64,000 bases of DNA from positions 1 through 64,000 of the forward strand of contig NZ_JAMBOE010000010.1 of assembly GCF_023715465.1 (NCBI RefSeq), read 5' to 3'. Under the pieces are notes generated by a model. That model searched no databases, was not told the origin of the DNA, and saw only the letters and a program-made list of their open reading frames with translations. Made by a program: the position numbers and the translations under genes. Below, piece after piece: positions 1 to 9,241 of the stretch (its first letter is position 1; each line of letters begins with the position of its first letter). The stretch comes from Paenibacillus macerans (GTDB lineage Bacteria; Bacillota; Bacilli; Paenibacillales; Paenibacillaceae).

Positions 1-81
1 AGATTCCAGGTTGTCTTTGACAAACTGGGTGACAAGATTTTCAAATAGATTATTCATTAGATTTTCGGGTACAATAGTCAT
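1..81 (-). mobile_element. Partial transposase, N-terminus, probably IS256 (Mutator) family
   Basis: The frame reads from an ATG at 81 leftwards off the window edge, 27 codons beginning MTIVPENLMNNLFENLV. An N-terminus with a short acidic/hydrophobic helix before the DNA-binding region is what I recall from Paenibacillus IS256-group transposases; this is recognition from memory, not an alignment. The upstream sequence (82-125) would then be the left end of the element, but I cannot define its terminal repeat because the other end lies outside the window. It could be another transposase family. Confidence 0.4.
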
Positions 82-538
82 CAAGTAGGGTCCCTTCTTG
101 GTGGTGTCGTAATCCCGAGAATACCCTGCTTTTTTGTTGCCTGACTAGGCTCCAAATCTTGGTACACAACTTATTTTACGCCATCATCACTGGTGGCAAT
201 CTCATTAAAATAAAGGAAAAAAACGTCGTTATTCCAGCGATATCCGTTTATTTGAGAGAAATAGAAGCAATTAATGTCGCTATTTCCCCCCGCCGCAAGG
301 AAATCCCCACGTTCTGGACCATTCATAGGAAAATAAGTACATAAAATGTCGCTAATGGGGATGACCATGCCTGGATCCGGATAATAAGAACATAAAATGC
401 CGCTATTTTGTAGGCTGACGGTCAGCCGACGGCCAGTTCTAGCTGTAGGTTGTTCCGGCAGCCGGCTGTGTAGCACCGAGTTCTAGGTTGAACTCTAAAG
501 TAGTTGAACTCTAAAATAGTGGTAGTTTTTCTACACCC
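82..538. other. Non-coding gap with short dispersed repeats
   Basis: No convincing gene. The stretch holds four variants of a short motif of the form TGYCGCTATTTT (about 225, 277, 347 and 398), and a tandem direct repeat near 486-521 in which GTTGAACTCTAAARTAGT occurs twice. Reading frames here on both strands are short and lack ribosome binding sites. It probably represents IS-flanking and degenerate repeat DNA. Confidence 0.5.
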
Positions 539-715
539 TCACCCCTTAATCGACCCGATCATCACGCCTTTCTCGAAGTATTTCCGGATAAACGGATAGA
601 TGATCAGGATCGGCAGGGTGGATACGATGATGACGCCGTATTTGATCTGGTCGGCATACCGTTGGGCGTACCCGCCGGCGTCGCCACCGGTGCTGCCCTC
701 AATGAAAGCGTTGAC
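539..715 (-). pseudogene. C-terminal remnant of a carbohydrate ABC permease (LplC/YtcP type)
   Basis: The minus-strand frame encodes about 58 residues ending in RKYFEKGVMIGSIKG, the typical C-terminus of LplC/YtcP-like (CUT1) permeases, preceded by the last transmembrane helix (GVIIVSTLPILIIYPFI). Everything upstream of about 715, including the other membrane segments and the EAA loop, is missing, and the open frame continues only into unrelated sequence. It is therefore a truncated, dead gene, probably cut by the rearrangement that brought in the transposon at the window edge. Confidence 0.75.
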
Positions 716-778
716 ATGATATTCTAACTGTTTTATACTCGATTTAATCTTACTTAGGATTGTTACTGATCGGCAGGC

Positions 779-833
779 AAAACCTAAGAAATGATATGTT
801 GGCTTCGACATATTATTTTTCTTAGGTTTTTTT
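779..833. terminator. Strong hairpin terminator, probably bidirectional
   Basis: AAACCTAAGAA at the left pairs with TTCTTAGGTTT at the right, with an inner ATATGT/ACATAT stem around a short loop, followed by seven T. The A-run on the left lets it work in both directions. It separates the permease remnant from the AraC gene, and makes any upstream start for that gene implausible. Confidence 0.75.
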
Positions 834-868
834 GTGTCCGGCCAATTGACGAACTAGGGGGGAACTTA

Positions 869-1759
869 TTGGAACATAAATATGAACTGGTGCAGACAGA
901 TACATCGTTTCCGCTAAAAATCATCGTCCATTCTTCGAATGAACCCGTAAACATCTCAGCTCATTGGCACGATAGCGTAGAGATCTCCTACGTGTTGTCG
1001 GGTATGATCGACAATATTTATGTTGATGGCGCCAATTATCGCTCCCAAGCAGGGGATATTGTGCTGATCAATTCCAATGCCGTTCATTCCTTTTCCCTGG
1101 GAAAAGCGGAGGGTATGCAGAGAAAAGCGCTTACGGTGCTGATTCCTTATGAATTTATCAAAGAAAATTACCCCGGCAATGGCTTGATTTCATTTGATTG
1201 TATATCTATTTTGGAAGCAAATGAACAGCGTTTGCGGCATTTTGCCGAACTGCGCAAATTACTGAACGACTTGGCGGCGGCTTACCTGAAGCGGGATCAA
1301 GACCTTTTTGCCCCTGTCCATTTAACCGCATTATCCTACAAGCTTGTGTATGTTTTATTGAAGTATTTTAAAAAAACCAATGAGCGTGCCGCTGTTATAG
1401 ATTCCCCTAAGTATTCGGAGCGGCTGTCATTCATTATGGATTATATTAAAGCCAATTATGACCAAAGTTTGTCTCTACATGCTATTGCTGAGGTTTCCGG
1501 ATTATCTTCCGAGTATTTAGCCCGTTTTTTTGTCAGGCATACGGGGTTGACCTTGTTCCAATATATTAATGCCATCCGTTTGGAGCGAGCATTTCGCGAT
1601 TTGATGAGTACGGATCGGCCTGTCATTCAAATTGCTCTTCATCATGGGTTTCCGAATGAGAAATCTTTTACTAGAGTGTTTAGGCAGGTTTTTCAAACCA
1701 CACCGCATCAATATCGAAAAGAGAACAATACACACGCGAAGTCAGACGTCAGTAAATGA
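869..1759 (+). CDS. AraC-family transcriptional regulator with N-terminal cupin
   Basis: A 296-residue protein. The N-terminal half is a cupin-like sensor domain (ISAHWHDSVEISYVLSG is the typical HWH..E..Y motif). The C-terminal ~100 residues contain two helix-turn-helix motifs of the AraC/XylS type, ending FRQVFQTTPHQYRKEN. I chose the TTG at 869 because it follows AGGGGGGAA at the right distance, whereas earlier in-frame codons sit inside the terminator hairpin at 779-833. Regulators of this build usually bind a sugar or aromatic ligand and activate a neighbouring operon. The adjacent esterase downstream is a possible target. The ligand is unknown. Confidence 0.85.
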   Translation: MEHKYELVQTDTSFPLKIIVHSSNEPVNISAHWHDSVEISYVLSGMIDNIYVDGANYRSQAGDIVLINSNAVHSFSLGKAEGMQRKALTVLIPYEFIKENYPGNGLISFDCISILEANEQRLRHFAELRKLLNDLAAAYLKRDQDLFAPVHLTALSYKLVYVLLKYFKKTNERAAVIDSPKYSERLSFIMDYIKANYDQSLSLHAIAEVSGLSSEYLARFFVRHTGLTLFQYINAIRLERAFRDLMSTDRPVIQIALHHGFPNEKSFTRVFRQVFQTTPHQYRKENNTHAKSDVSK

Positions 1760-1815
1760 CCCCAAATTGGTTAATAAAAGCCAGGCAGGAGGTGAAATGA
1801 ATCATTAGAATAATA

Positions 1816-1829
1816 TGTAAGCGTTTCAA
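1816..1829 (+). promoter_or_regulatory. Candidate cre site (CcpA) before the esterase gene
   Basis: TGTAAGCGTTTCAA fits the Bacillus cre consensus TGWAARCGYTWNCW at 13 of 14 positions. It lies about 25 bases upstream of the start of the esterase gene, a position compatible with catabolite repression. No protein-binding evidence; inferred from sequence only. Confidence 0.4.
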
Positions 1830-1852
1830 CAACTAGTGTGGGAGGTATTATG

Positions 1853-3169
1853 ATGATAACAAGCTTCAAAAAAGCGGCCAGAACAACGGCATTGCTGGCG
1901 CTGGCCGTCACGACAACCCTTACCTTCAGCTCGGGGGCGTGGGCCAAGGAGACAAACGCCGCCGCCCCCTCTTATCGGACGGTTGTAGAGATCGAGGATT
2001 TTGGCGCGCAAATTACGAAAATCATGGTTGATCTGGGTAAATCAATACCCAAAAACACGGTAACCGAGGATACATTTACGGTACATGTGGAAAGAAGCGA
2101 CAGCCGGTTGGACGATCCTTTGATTGCGGAAGGCGACCGAAAGGTAACCAAAGCTTATGTGGCGGATCAAAATGGCACTCCTGCCAAAGAAACCGGAAGA
2201 TATGTGGTCTTGGAAATGGAGATCGGTCCCGATATAAAACTAAGCCCTGCGATGAATTATGTTGATGTAGGCGCATGGAATGACAACAAATACACCGTTA
2301 CTCAGCAAAAGGACATTACCACCAAATCCGGGGTGATTTCCGGCCTGGTTATCAACAACTCCGCAGGGGAGATCAGAGAACTGGTGGATGAGTTTCATAC
2401 GGGGAAAGCCACTTATGAAGAGATTACGTTAACGTATGCGGACTATGCACCGGCAAAAGACAAAAAGAAAAATCCGCTGGTGATTTGGCTGCACGGCATG
2501 GGGGAAGGGGGCACCGACCCGACGATTGCCATCGCTGGAAATAAAGCGGTGAATTTTGCCTCCAAGGACATTCAATCCTATTTTGGCGGCGCATATGTAT
2601 TGGCTCCTCAGACTCCAACCTATTGGATGGATGGTTTTAAAGACTTTGGGGATGGGACCTCGAAATATGAAAAAGCTTTGATGTCCTTGATCCGCGATTA
2701 TGTTGCCAAAAACAAGGATATCGATCCCAAGCGGATTTACATTGGCGGAGATTCCAACGGCGGTTATATGACCATGTTGATGATCCGTGATTATAAAGAC
2801 TATTTTGCCGCGGCATTTGTGGCCTGTGAAGCATTAAAAGACAGTCTGATTACCGACAAACAAATCAAAGAGATGAAGGACTTGCCGATCTGGTTTGTTG
2901 CTGCCAAAACGGATACCGTGGTTCCTCCCATCGATTATACCGTTTCAACGTATGCCCGATTGGTGAATGCCGGGGCAAAGGACGTTCATATGTCTTTATT
3001 CAACAATGTATCGGACACCTCCGGCTTGTACAAAAAAAGCGACGGGACAACTTATGAATACAATGGCCACTGGTCCTGGATTTATGTGTATAACAACGAG
3101 GTCTCCAAGGTAATCAACGGGAAGAACACAACATTGATGGAGTGGCTGGCTTCTAAGTCAAAAAAATAA
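1853..3169 (+). CDS. Secreted alpha/beta-hydrolase esterase with N-terminal Ig-like domain
   Basis: About 438 residues. A signal peptide (basic start, hydrophobic core, AWA-type cleavage near residue 32) is followed by an Ig-like beta domain of ~150 residues and then an alpha/beta-hydrolase domain. The nucleophile elbow is GGDSNGGYM, an oxyanion region is seen at WLHGMGEGG, and the late AKTDTVVPP and NGHWSW segments supply the likely Asp and His. This architecture matches PHB-depolymerase/phospholipase-like esterases with an N-terminal Ig domain. GGAGG at 1841-1845 gives 7 bases to ATG 1853, better than ATG 1850 or GTG 1838. A cre-like site lies upstream. The substrate (ester, possibly plant cell-wall acyl groups) is not evident. 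Confidence 0.8.
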   Translation: MITSFKKAARTTALLALAVTTTLTFSSGAWAKETNAAAPSYRTVVEIEDFGAQITKIMVDLGKSIPKNTVTEDTFTVHVERSDSRLDDPLIAEGDRKVTKAYVADQNGTPAKETGRYVVLEMEIGPDIKLSPAMNYVDVGAWNDNKYTVTQQKDITTKSGVISGLVINNSAGEIRELVDEFHTGKATYEEITLTYADYAPAKDKKKNPLVIWLHGMGEGGTDPTIAIAGNKAVNFASKDIQSYFGGAYVLAPQTPTYWMDGFKDFGDGTSKYEKALMSLIRDYVAKNKDIDPKRIYIGGDSNGGYMTMLMIRDYKDYFAAAFVACEALKDSLITDKQIKEMKDLPIWFVAAKTDTVVPPIDYTVSTYARLVNAGAKDVHMSLFNNVSDTSGLYKKSDGTTYEYNGHWSWIYVYNNEVSKVINGKNTTLMEWLASKSKK

Positions 3170-3208
3170 GAAAACGTCGCCGCTGGTCCGTTACGTTGGA
3201 TGTGCGGG

Positions 3209-3247
3209 AGGGATGGGTGTGGGGTTCTACCCCATACCCATCCCTTT
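3209..3247 (+). terminator. Terminator after the esterase gene
   Basis: A GGGATGGGT..GGGG arm and a CCCC..ACCCATCCC arm form a long GC-rich stem with a TTCTA loop, followed by TTTT. Confidence 0.75.
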
Positions 3248-3249
3248 TC

Positions 3250-3774
3250 GATTCAACTACGAGAGTACTTCCTCTTCTATCATGACCCGAAGCACCGTGT
3301 ACTTCGGCTCTTTCTAAATCACGATCAATTCAAGCAGCAGCCGGGCTTCGGCTCGCTTCGGGGACGCCAGGCCAACCCGACGGCAATTCACCGGCGGCGG
3401 ACTTCACGACATACAGGAGGCTAGGCTATGCCAAAGCCCATGAAATGCAAAAGTGCAGGCGATTTTCGCCCGAATGCCCCGAAAACGGCTCGTCAAATGC
3501 AAAAATGCAGGCTACGAGCCTCTTTTTAGCGGATAGCCCCTAAAGAGATGCACTTTTGCATTTGAATCGCCCAAAACCGTCATTTTAAGAAAAATCAAAT
3601 GCAGTTTTGCATTCCTGAATCTAAGCAAAATAGCCGGATTTCAGGGAAATAAGCGCCAGGGCAACCGTTAGATTTTGAAATCAACGTTTTGGGAACAAAT
3701 AGCGCTTGTGGCATCCGTTAGAAAATTTGTGTGGCTAGAAAGTGTATCTTGTCAGATTAGAAAGAAATGCTCCC
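3250..3774. repeat. Intergenic region with inverted AAATGCAAAAGTGCA repeats
   Basis: No gene is supported. Four copies of a short AAATGCARWWDTGCA-like element occur at about 3443, 3494, 3547 and 3595. Copies one and three are an exact 15-nt inverted pair (AAATGCAAAAGTGCA at 3443-3457, its complement at 3549-3563). The right end (3685-3721) holds GGAACAAATAGCG followed by TCCGTTAG, a pattern found again at 19648-19682. These look like dispersed intergenic repeats of the lineage. A low-complexity GC-rich stretch at 3340-3410 shows no clear coding signal. Confidence 0.5.
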
Positions 3775-4818
3775 TCAGCGGCAAAGGTCGGAAATGTATT
3801 CAGCGTCCCGGCCGACCCCGCCGATCAGCGCCGAACCTCGGCGATACTGCCACGGCAGCCCCAGGAAATACAGACCCCGGACAGGCGAAACGCCGCGATG
3901 ATGGAGCGGTTTTCCCTGGTCGTCCAGCACGTGCGGAATTCGAATCCAGCCGTAAGCCGGCCTAAAGCCGGTGGCCCATATCACGTTTTGGACGGTGAGC
4001 TTGCTGCGGTCCTGAAACGTAAATTCGTGACCATGCGCGCTTTCGGCCTTGGGCTTGAGCTTGATTTTGCCCTGCCTGATCAGCGCTTTTAATTCATACC
4101 CGAAGATCGGGTCGCCTTGACGGCTCAAGAATCGGCCCGGCTTGCCGTCGACACTGGCTTTCAGCACGCCGAGCTTGTCTCCCCACCAAAAGATGCTTTT
4201 CCCGAAAAATCGGAGCGGGAGGAACCTCATCTTATGTCCCGCGGAAAGATACACATCCCGTTCCCCGGCCAGCTCCGCCGCAATTTGCGCGCCGGAATTT
4301 CCCGCGCCGACAACCAATACCGCCCCGTCCTTCAAGGATGAAGGATTCAAATATTGCGAAGTATGGACTTGGTGGACATCGCTCGCCAGTGCCTCCCGGA
4401 ATTCAGGAACAAACGGCTTATGAAAAGGTCCGGTAGCTACAATGACATTGCTCGCCAAATACTCCCCTGTGCGGGTTTGAACCTTAAATTTTCCTTGCTC
4501 TTTAGTAAGGGAGAAGACCTCCGTGTCCAATTGGACAGGCAAATCGAAGTGGGCTGCATACCGCTCCAAATAGTCCGCGATTTCATCTTTAGCCGCATAC
4601 CCGTTTGGATCCCCCGTGAGAGGAAGCCCCGGCAAAGAACTGTGCGATCTCGGAGTAAAAAGAACCAGGGAATCATAGCGGTTCCTCCATACGTCTCCAA
4701 TTCTTTTTTCCTGGCCGATGATCCGAAAATCCGCCTTCTTTTTCTTCAAATAGTACCCTGCGGCCAAGCCCGCCTGGCTTGCCCCGATGATGAGCACGTC
4801 CGTTTTTGTTGTTGGCAT
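3775..4818 (-). CDS. czcO: CzcO-like flavin-dependent monooxygenase/oxidoreductase
   Basis: 347 residues with the two-dinucleotide-fold layout of flavin-containing monooxygenases: an FAD motif at the N-terminus (GASQAGLAAGYYL), a second NAD(P) motif near residue 170 (VVGAGNSGAQIA), and the ATGFRP motif near residue 282 typical of the CzcO/YpqP-like group. It follows the cation exporter gene by only 14 bases, the same czcD-czcO pairing known in Bacillus. Its redox substrate is not known; the linkage suggests a role under metal stress, perhaps with thiols or siderophore-like molecules. The first glycine-rich motif is GASQAG rather than the classic GxGxxG. Confidence 0.8.
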   Translation of the reverse strand: MPTTKTDVLIIGASQAGLAAGYYLKKKKADFRIIGQEKRIGDVWRNRYDSLVLFTPRSHSSLPGLPLTGDPNGYAAKDEIADYLERYAAHFDLPVQLDTEVFSLTKEQGKFKVQTRTGEYLASNVIVATGPFHKPFVPEFREALASDVHQVHTSQYLNPSSLKDGAVLVVGAGNSGAQIAAELAGERDVYLSAGHKMRFLPLRFFGKSIFWWGDKLGVLKASVDGKPGRFLSRQGDPIFGYELKALIRQGKIKLKPKAESAHGHEFTFQDRSKLTVQNVIWATGFRPAYGWIRIPHVLDDQGKPLHHRGVSPVRGLYFLGLPWQYRRGSALIGGVGRDAEYISDLCR

Positions 4819-4832
4819 CGGTGTCCCTTCCC

Positions 4833-5825
<993 letters not shown>

Positions 5826-5925
5826 TTCAAAAACCTCCTGTGCGGGTTTAGCGTAGTTGAAGGCTGAAGCGATCTTTGGATCTTTAGCAGTTACGGCGAA
5901 TCCGCTCCAGCTATGTAGAATTTAT

Positions 5926-5947
5926 TATATGAGCATATGCTCATATA
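5926..5947. promoter_or_regulatory. Palindromic ArsR/CzrA-like metal operator upstream of czcD
   Basis: A perfect 22-bp palindrome centred between 5936 and 5937; the core reads ATATGAGCATATGCTCATAT. ArsR/SmtB-family zinc sensors such as CzrA bind TATGA..-type 12-2-12 inverted repeats of this form. It lies about 100 bases upstream of the czcD start, where it would overlap the promoter. The repressor gene itself is not adjacent. Confidence 0.7.
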
Positions 5948-6093
5948 TGAATTATTAACCGATCCTTTGCTTTTGTCAAGATTGAAATGAAAAAAATGGC
6001 CGCCTTCCCGTTAACACTTCCCTAATACACCGGCATTATAATGTCTGAAACTACCCGCTATGCGGAAACTCCCCTATGCGGAAGGAGGCTGGC

Positions 6094-7911
6094 ATGAACT
6101 GGAGAAGCGGCATTGGCGCAATATTATCCGGCCGGAAGATGTTGCTTTTTATTCTGATCTCACTGCTTATTTTAAGTCTGATTTCGGTTCAGGGTTATGT
6201 GATCGGCCGGCAATCGGCGGCGGCGATTGAACATCAGTTTTCGCAAACGATTGTTGAAAATATGGATTCGATCTCGATTAATCTGGCGAACTCCTTGAAT
6301 TATATCGACGATTTTGCCCGCACGCTATCGAACAGCCCAGACTTGATCAACATCATGCAAAGCAAGGATGCCGCCACCAAGCAAATGGCGGAGAAGCAGA
6401 TCCAACAGTTCTCCGAATATTACCACCTGCGATTGCCGGTGAATATTCAGATCCTGACGAATCGCGGAGAAATCTACGCATATCCGTCCATAAACAAATG
6501 GGACGAGCAGCAGTTGCAGGACGAGGTGGCCGCTTTTCCCTGGTTTGAACACCGGGTTGAGCTCGATAACAATTATCTGCATTGGAACGTCGCGGCGGAC
6601 TTTCATGACAAGGGCTCCGGCAACGCGCTGTATATCAGCAAAAACATTATAGGCGGCAATCAATCGCTGGGCCTGCTTGTCATTGAGCTGAACGGAACTT
6701 TAATTGAACGGATACTTAGCCGGGCCCAGCTTGCCGAAGCGAATCCCATCTATATTTTTTCCGGGGACTTGGAGACGTTGTTTCACACGGAAAATATTCC
6801 GCCCAAGCTGGGAAAAGACGCGGCCGCACTGAAGGAGATCTATCGGCAGGTCAAAAAGCAAAATCAGGAACAAGGCTCCTTCGGCATTCACTGGTCGGGC
6901 ACCGGCTACCGCGTGATGTTCAAACAGATCTCCTCGACACCGTGGACGATGGTTTCGTTGATTCCCGAGGACATGCTGCGGATGGAAAGCGTAAGCCTGT
7001 GGCGGATCGCCGCCATCATTTCGGTCATGTCGGTGCTGTTTATCGTGGTGTTTTTCGGGATTCTCTATACCAAAGTGACGCAGCCGATCCGGCGCCTGTC
7101 CCGAATCGTCCGCAGCAAAGGTGAAGTCCGCCCAGCCGGCGGTTATACCTACAAAGGCTTCAAAGAAATCGAAACCTTGTATCAGGGGATCAGGCAGTTT
7201 CTCCAGGAAATCGCAGACCAGATGGCAACGATCCGCCGTGGGGAAAGCGAAAAAAGAACGCTGGAGCTGCAAATGCTGCAGGAGCAAATGAGGCCGCATT
7301 TCTGGCATAATTCTTTGAATTCGCTGCGGTTTTTGGCGGTATTGCAGGGGGATCACACGATGTCGGAAGCGGTGCTGGCCCTGTCCAAAATGCTGGATTA
7401 TACGCTCAAAAACACCGAGGTGCGCTATTGCACGGTTGAAGAAGAAATCGAATACACCCTGAGTTATGTCCGGTTTCAGGAAATCCGCTTGATGCGGCAG
7501 CTTCCTTTGGAGACGCAGTTGGATGAGCTGTCCCGGCAAGCTTTGATTCCCAAATTCACCCTGCAGCCGTTGATTGAAAATGCCATTAATCATGGCTTTG
7601 CCGCCCCTTTTGACCGGGAACCGCACATGCGGATCGCGACCCGGGTAGAGAAAGGCATCCTGGAAATCGCCGTCACCGACAACGGAAACGGGATCGAGCC
7701 GGACAAGCTTCGCCAGCTGTTCCAGCGCGAGAATCAGCCGTCCCGCCGCTCCTCCGGACGCAGCTTGATCAATTTACGCCAGCGGTACCGGCTGGAATAC
7801 GGGGAGCCTTACGGTATCAGCATCGAAAGCCGGAGGCAGCAGTTTACGAAAATAACCGTCACCCTTCCTTATCAAAGGAAGGACACGGAGGGAGAAGGAG
7901 ATTGCGAATGA
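6094..7911 (+). CDS. YesM-type sensor histidine kinase
   Basis: About 605 residues. An N-terminal membrane segment (MLLFILISLLILSLISVQG), a large extracytoplasmic sensor of ~270 residues, a second membrane segment (IAAIISVMSVLFIVVFFGILY), a HAMP-like linker, then a His_kinase domain. The phosphoacceptor box is MRPHFWHNSLNSLRF, slightly unusual beside the common NPHFLYNTLN. The ATP-binding domain has IENAINHGF and TDNGNGIEP. AAGGAGG gives the ATG at 6094. It overlaps the YesN-like regulator by ATGA. Such pairs sense extracellular carbohydrate, often through a solute-binding protein, and control the adjacent ABC transporter. Confidence 0.9.
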   Translation: MNWRSGIGAILSGRKMLLFILISLLILSLISVQGYVIGRQSAAAIEHQFSQTIVENMDSISINLANSLNYIDDFARTLSNSPDLINIMQSKDAATKQMAEKQIQQFSEYYHLRLPVNIQILTNRGEIYAYPSINKWDEQQLQDEVAAFPWFEHRVELDNNYLHWNVAADFHDKGSGNALYISKNIIGGNQSLGLLVIELNGTLIERILSRAQLAEANPIYIFSGDLETLFHTENIPPKLGKDAAALKEIYRQVKKQNQEQGSFGIHWSGTGYRVMFKQISSTPWTMVSLIPEDMLRMESVSLWRIAAIISVMSVLFIVVFFGILYTKVTQPIRRLSRIVRSKGEVRPAGGYTYKGFKEIETLYQGIRQFLQEIADQMATIRRGESEKRTLELQMLQEQMRPHFWHNSLNSLRFLAVLQGDHTMSEAVLALSKMLDYTLKNTEVRYCTVEEEIEYTLSYVRFQEIRLMRQLPLETQLDELSRQALIPKFTLQPLIENAINHGFAAPFDREPHMRIATRVEKGILEIAVTDNGNGIEPDKLRQLFQRENQPSRRSSGRSLINLRQRYRLEYGEPYGISIESRRQQFTKITVTLPYQRKDTEGEGDCE

Positions 7912-9074
7912 AAGTCATGATTGCCGAGGACGAAATTCTTGTGCGGCTGGGGCTAAGAAAAACGATTCCATGGCCCAGTCTAGGCATGGAACTGGTATGC
8001 GAAGCCCAGGACGGCGCCGAAGCCCGCGATCTGTTTCAGCGGCATCTCCCCGACATTGTGCTGGTGGATATCGAGATGCCGCACACGGACGGGTTGACGT
8101 TTATCCGGCAGGCCAAAGCCATCAAACCGGAAACCCGGTTTATCGTGCTGACCTGTCATCAGGAAATTCAGTATACCCGCGAGGCGATTCAACTGCAGGT
8201 CAGTGATTTTTTGCTGAAATCGACTCTGGATATGGAGGAATTGCGCCGTATTTTGCAACATGTTTCCTTTGATCTGGATAGGGAGCGCGGAGCCGCGCAG
8301 CAGGCCTGTTCCAAGGATACGTCCCGGAAGCTGCTGACGTTGCTTCAATACTACGATCTGGACGCCGCCGCTTCGGCTTCCCGGAATGAAGGCTTGTTTC
8401 GGGAAGCGCTGAGCGAATCCGAATCCACGCTAAAGCAAGAAATCGCCGGAACGCTCGAATCACTGCACCTGCATACGGCCAAACGGAAGCTGTTGGAGCT
8501 GCAAACCGTATTAAAGCGGCACCCGTTCCTGCATCCGAGCATCGTCAAAAATATGGTCACGGAGTTTCTATTCCGCGCCTGGTCCGCATTCGAGGCCGTT
8601 GCTCCCGGTGTCCCGTCAGCCGACCACCGGCTCGTCGATCAAATCTACGGCGCTCCCAAGCTGCAGCAAACCTTCTTCTTGTTGACGGGAGAATTGGAAC
8701 GGCTCGAAAGCCATTTGGCCTTGACGAACTCCCCCGGGGACAAGGCCAAGGTGATCGCGCTGATCAAGCAATATATCAAAACGCATTTGCAGCAGGACAT
8801 TTCGCTGCAGGATATCGCCGGCGCGTTCCACATGAACAGCAGCTATTTAAGCAGGCTTTTCAAAGAAATCAGCAGCGTGAGCTTCACTGAGTTCATGCTG
8901 TACGAGAAAACGGAGCTGGCCATCATGATGATGAAAAACGGGCACAGCCTGACCGAAATTTCGGAAAAGCTGGGCTACTTGAACCTAAGCTCGTTTACCC
9001 GGATGTTCAAGAAAGTGCGCGGTGTGTCGCCTTCCCGGTATTTCGGTGATAAATCTCAAGTCACATCCGGATAA
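7908..9074 (+). CDS. YesN-type response regulator (REC + AraC DNA-binding domain)
   Basis: 388 residues. The N-terminal receiver domain has acidic residues in IAEDE, the phosphoacceptor Asp in IVLVDIEMP, and a Lys in FLLKST. After a variable middle domain, the C-terminal ~100 residues form an AraC-type double HTH (LQDIAGAFHMNSSYLSRLFKE and LTEISEKLGYLNLSSFTRMFKK). The ATG at 7908 overlaps the kinase stop by four bases, so translation is probably coupled. It likely activates the transporter genes that begin at 9242. Confidence 0.9.
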   Translation: MKVMIAEDEILVRLGLRKTIPWPSLGMELVCEAQDGAEARDLFQRHLPDIVLVDIEMPHTDGLTFIRQAKAIKPETRFIVLTCHQEIQYTREAIQLQVSDFLLKSTLDMEELRRILQHVSFDLDRERGAAQQACSKDTSRKLLTLLQYYDLDAAASASRNEGLFREALSESESTLKQEIAGTLESLHLHTAKRKLLELQTVLKRHPFLHPSIVKNMVTEFLFRAWSAFEAVAPGVPSADHRLVDQIYGAPKLQQTFFLLTGELERLESHLALTNSPGDKAKVIALIKQYIKTHLQQDISLQDIAGAFHMNSSYLSRLFKEISSVSFTEFMLYEKTELAIMMMKNGHSLTEISEKLGYLNLSSFTRMFKKVRGVSPSRYFGDKSQVTSG

Positions 9075-9241
9075 AAAACAGCCTTTGCGTTTACCGTGCG
9101 TTAAACGAACCTGGCGGCTGATTTTACACCGGCCCGCAGCCTGATAAATGATCCGTCAAGTCCGGTCATTCCCGCCCGCGCCTTCTTTTCCTATGATGAA
9201 TGAAGAAACAACTAACTCTAAAGAAAACGGAGGAAACCTTC

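Noticed and set aside
171-476. 101-codon minus-strand frame near the left edge
   Set aside because: It runs through short repeats, has no ribosome site and shows no protein-like conservation pattern.
6700-7626. Long (308-codon) minus-strand frame inside the YesM gene
   Set aside because: It is a codon-bias shadow of the kinase gene, rich in His, Gln and Arg, with no domain signature. The same applies to the long opposite-strand frames at 9332-10342, 11480-12481, 13502-14740, 33795-35528 and 55410-56585.
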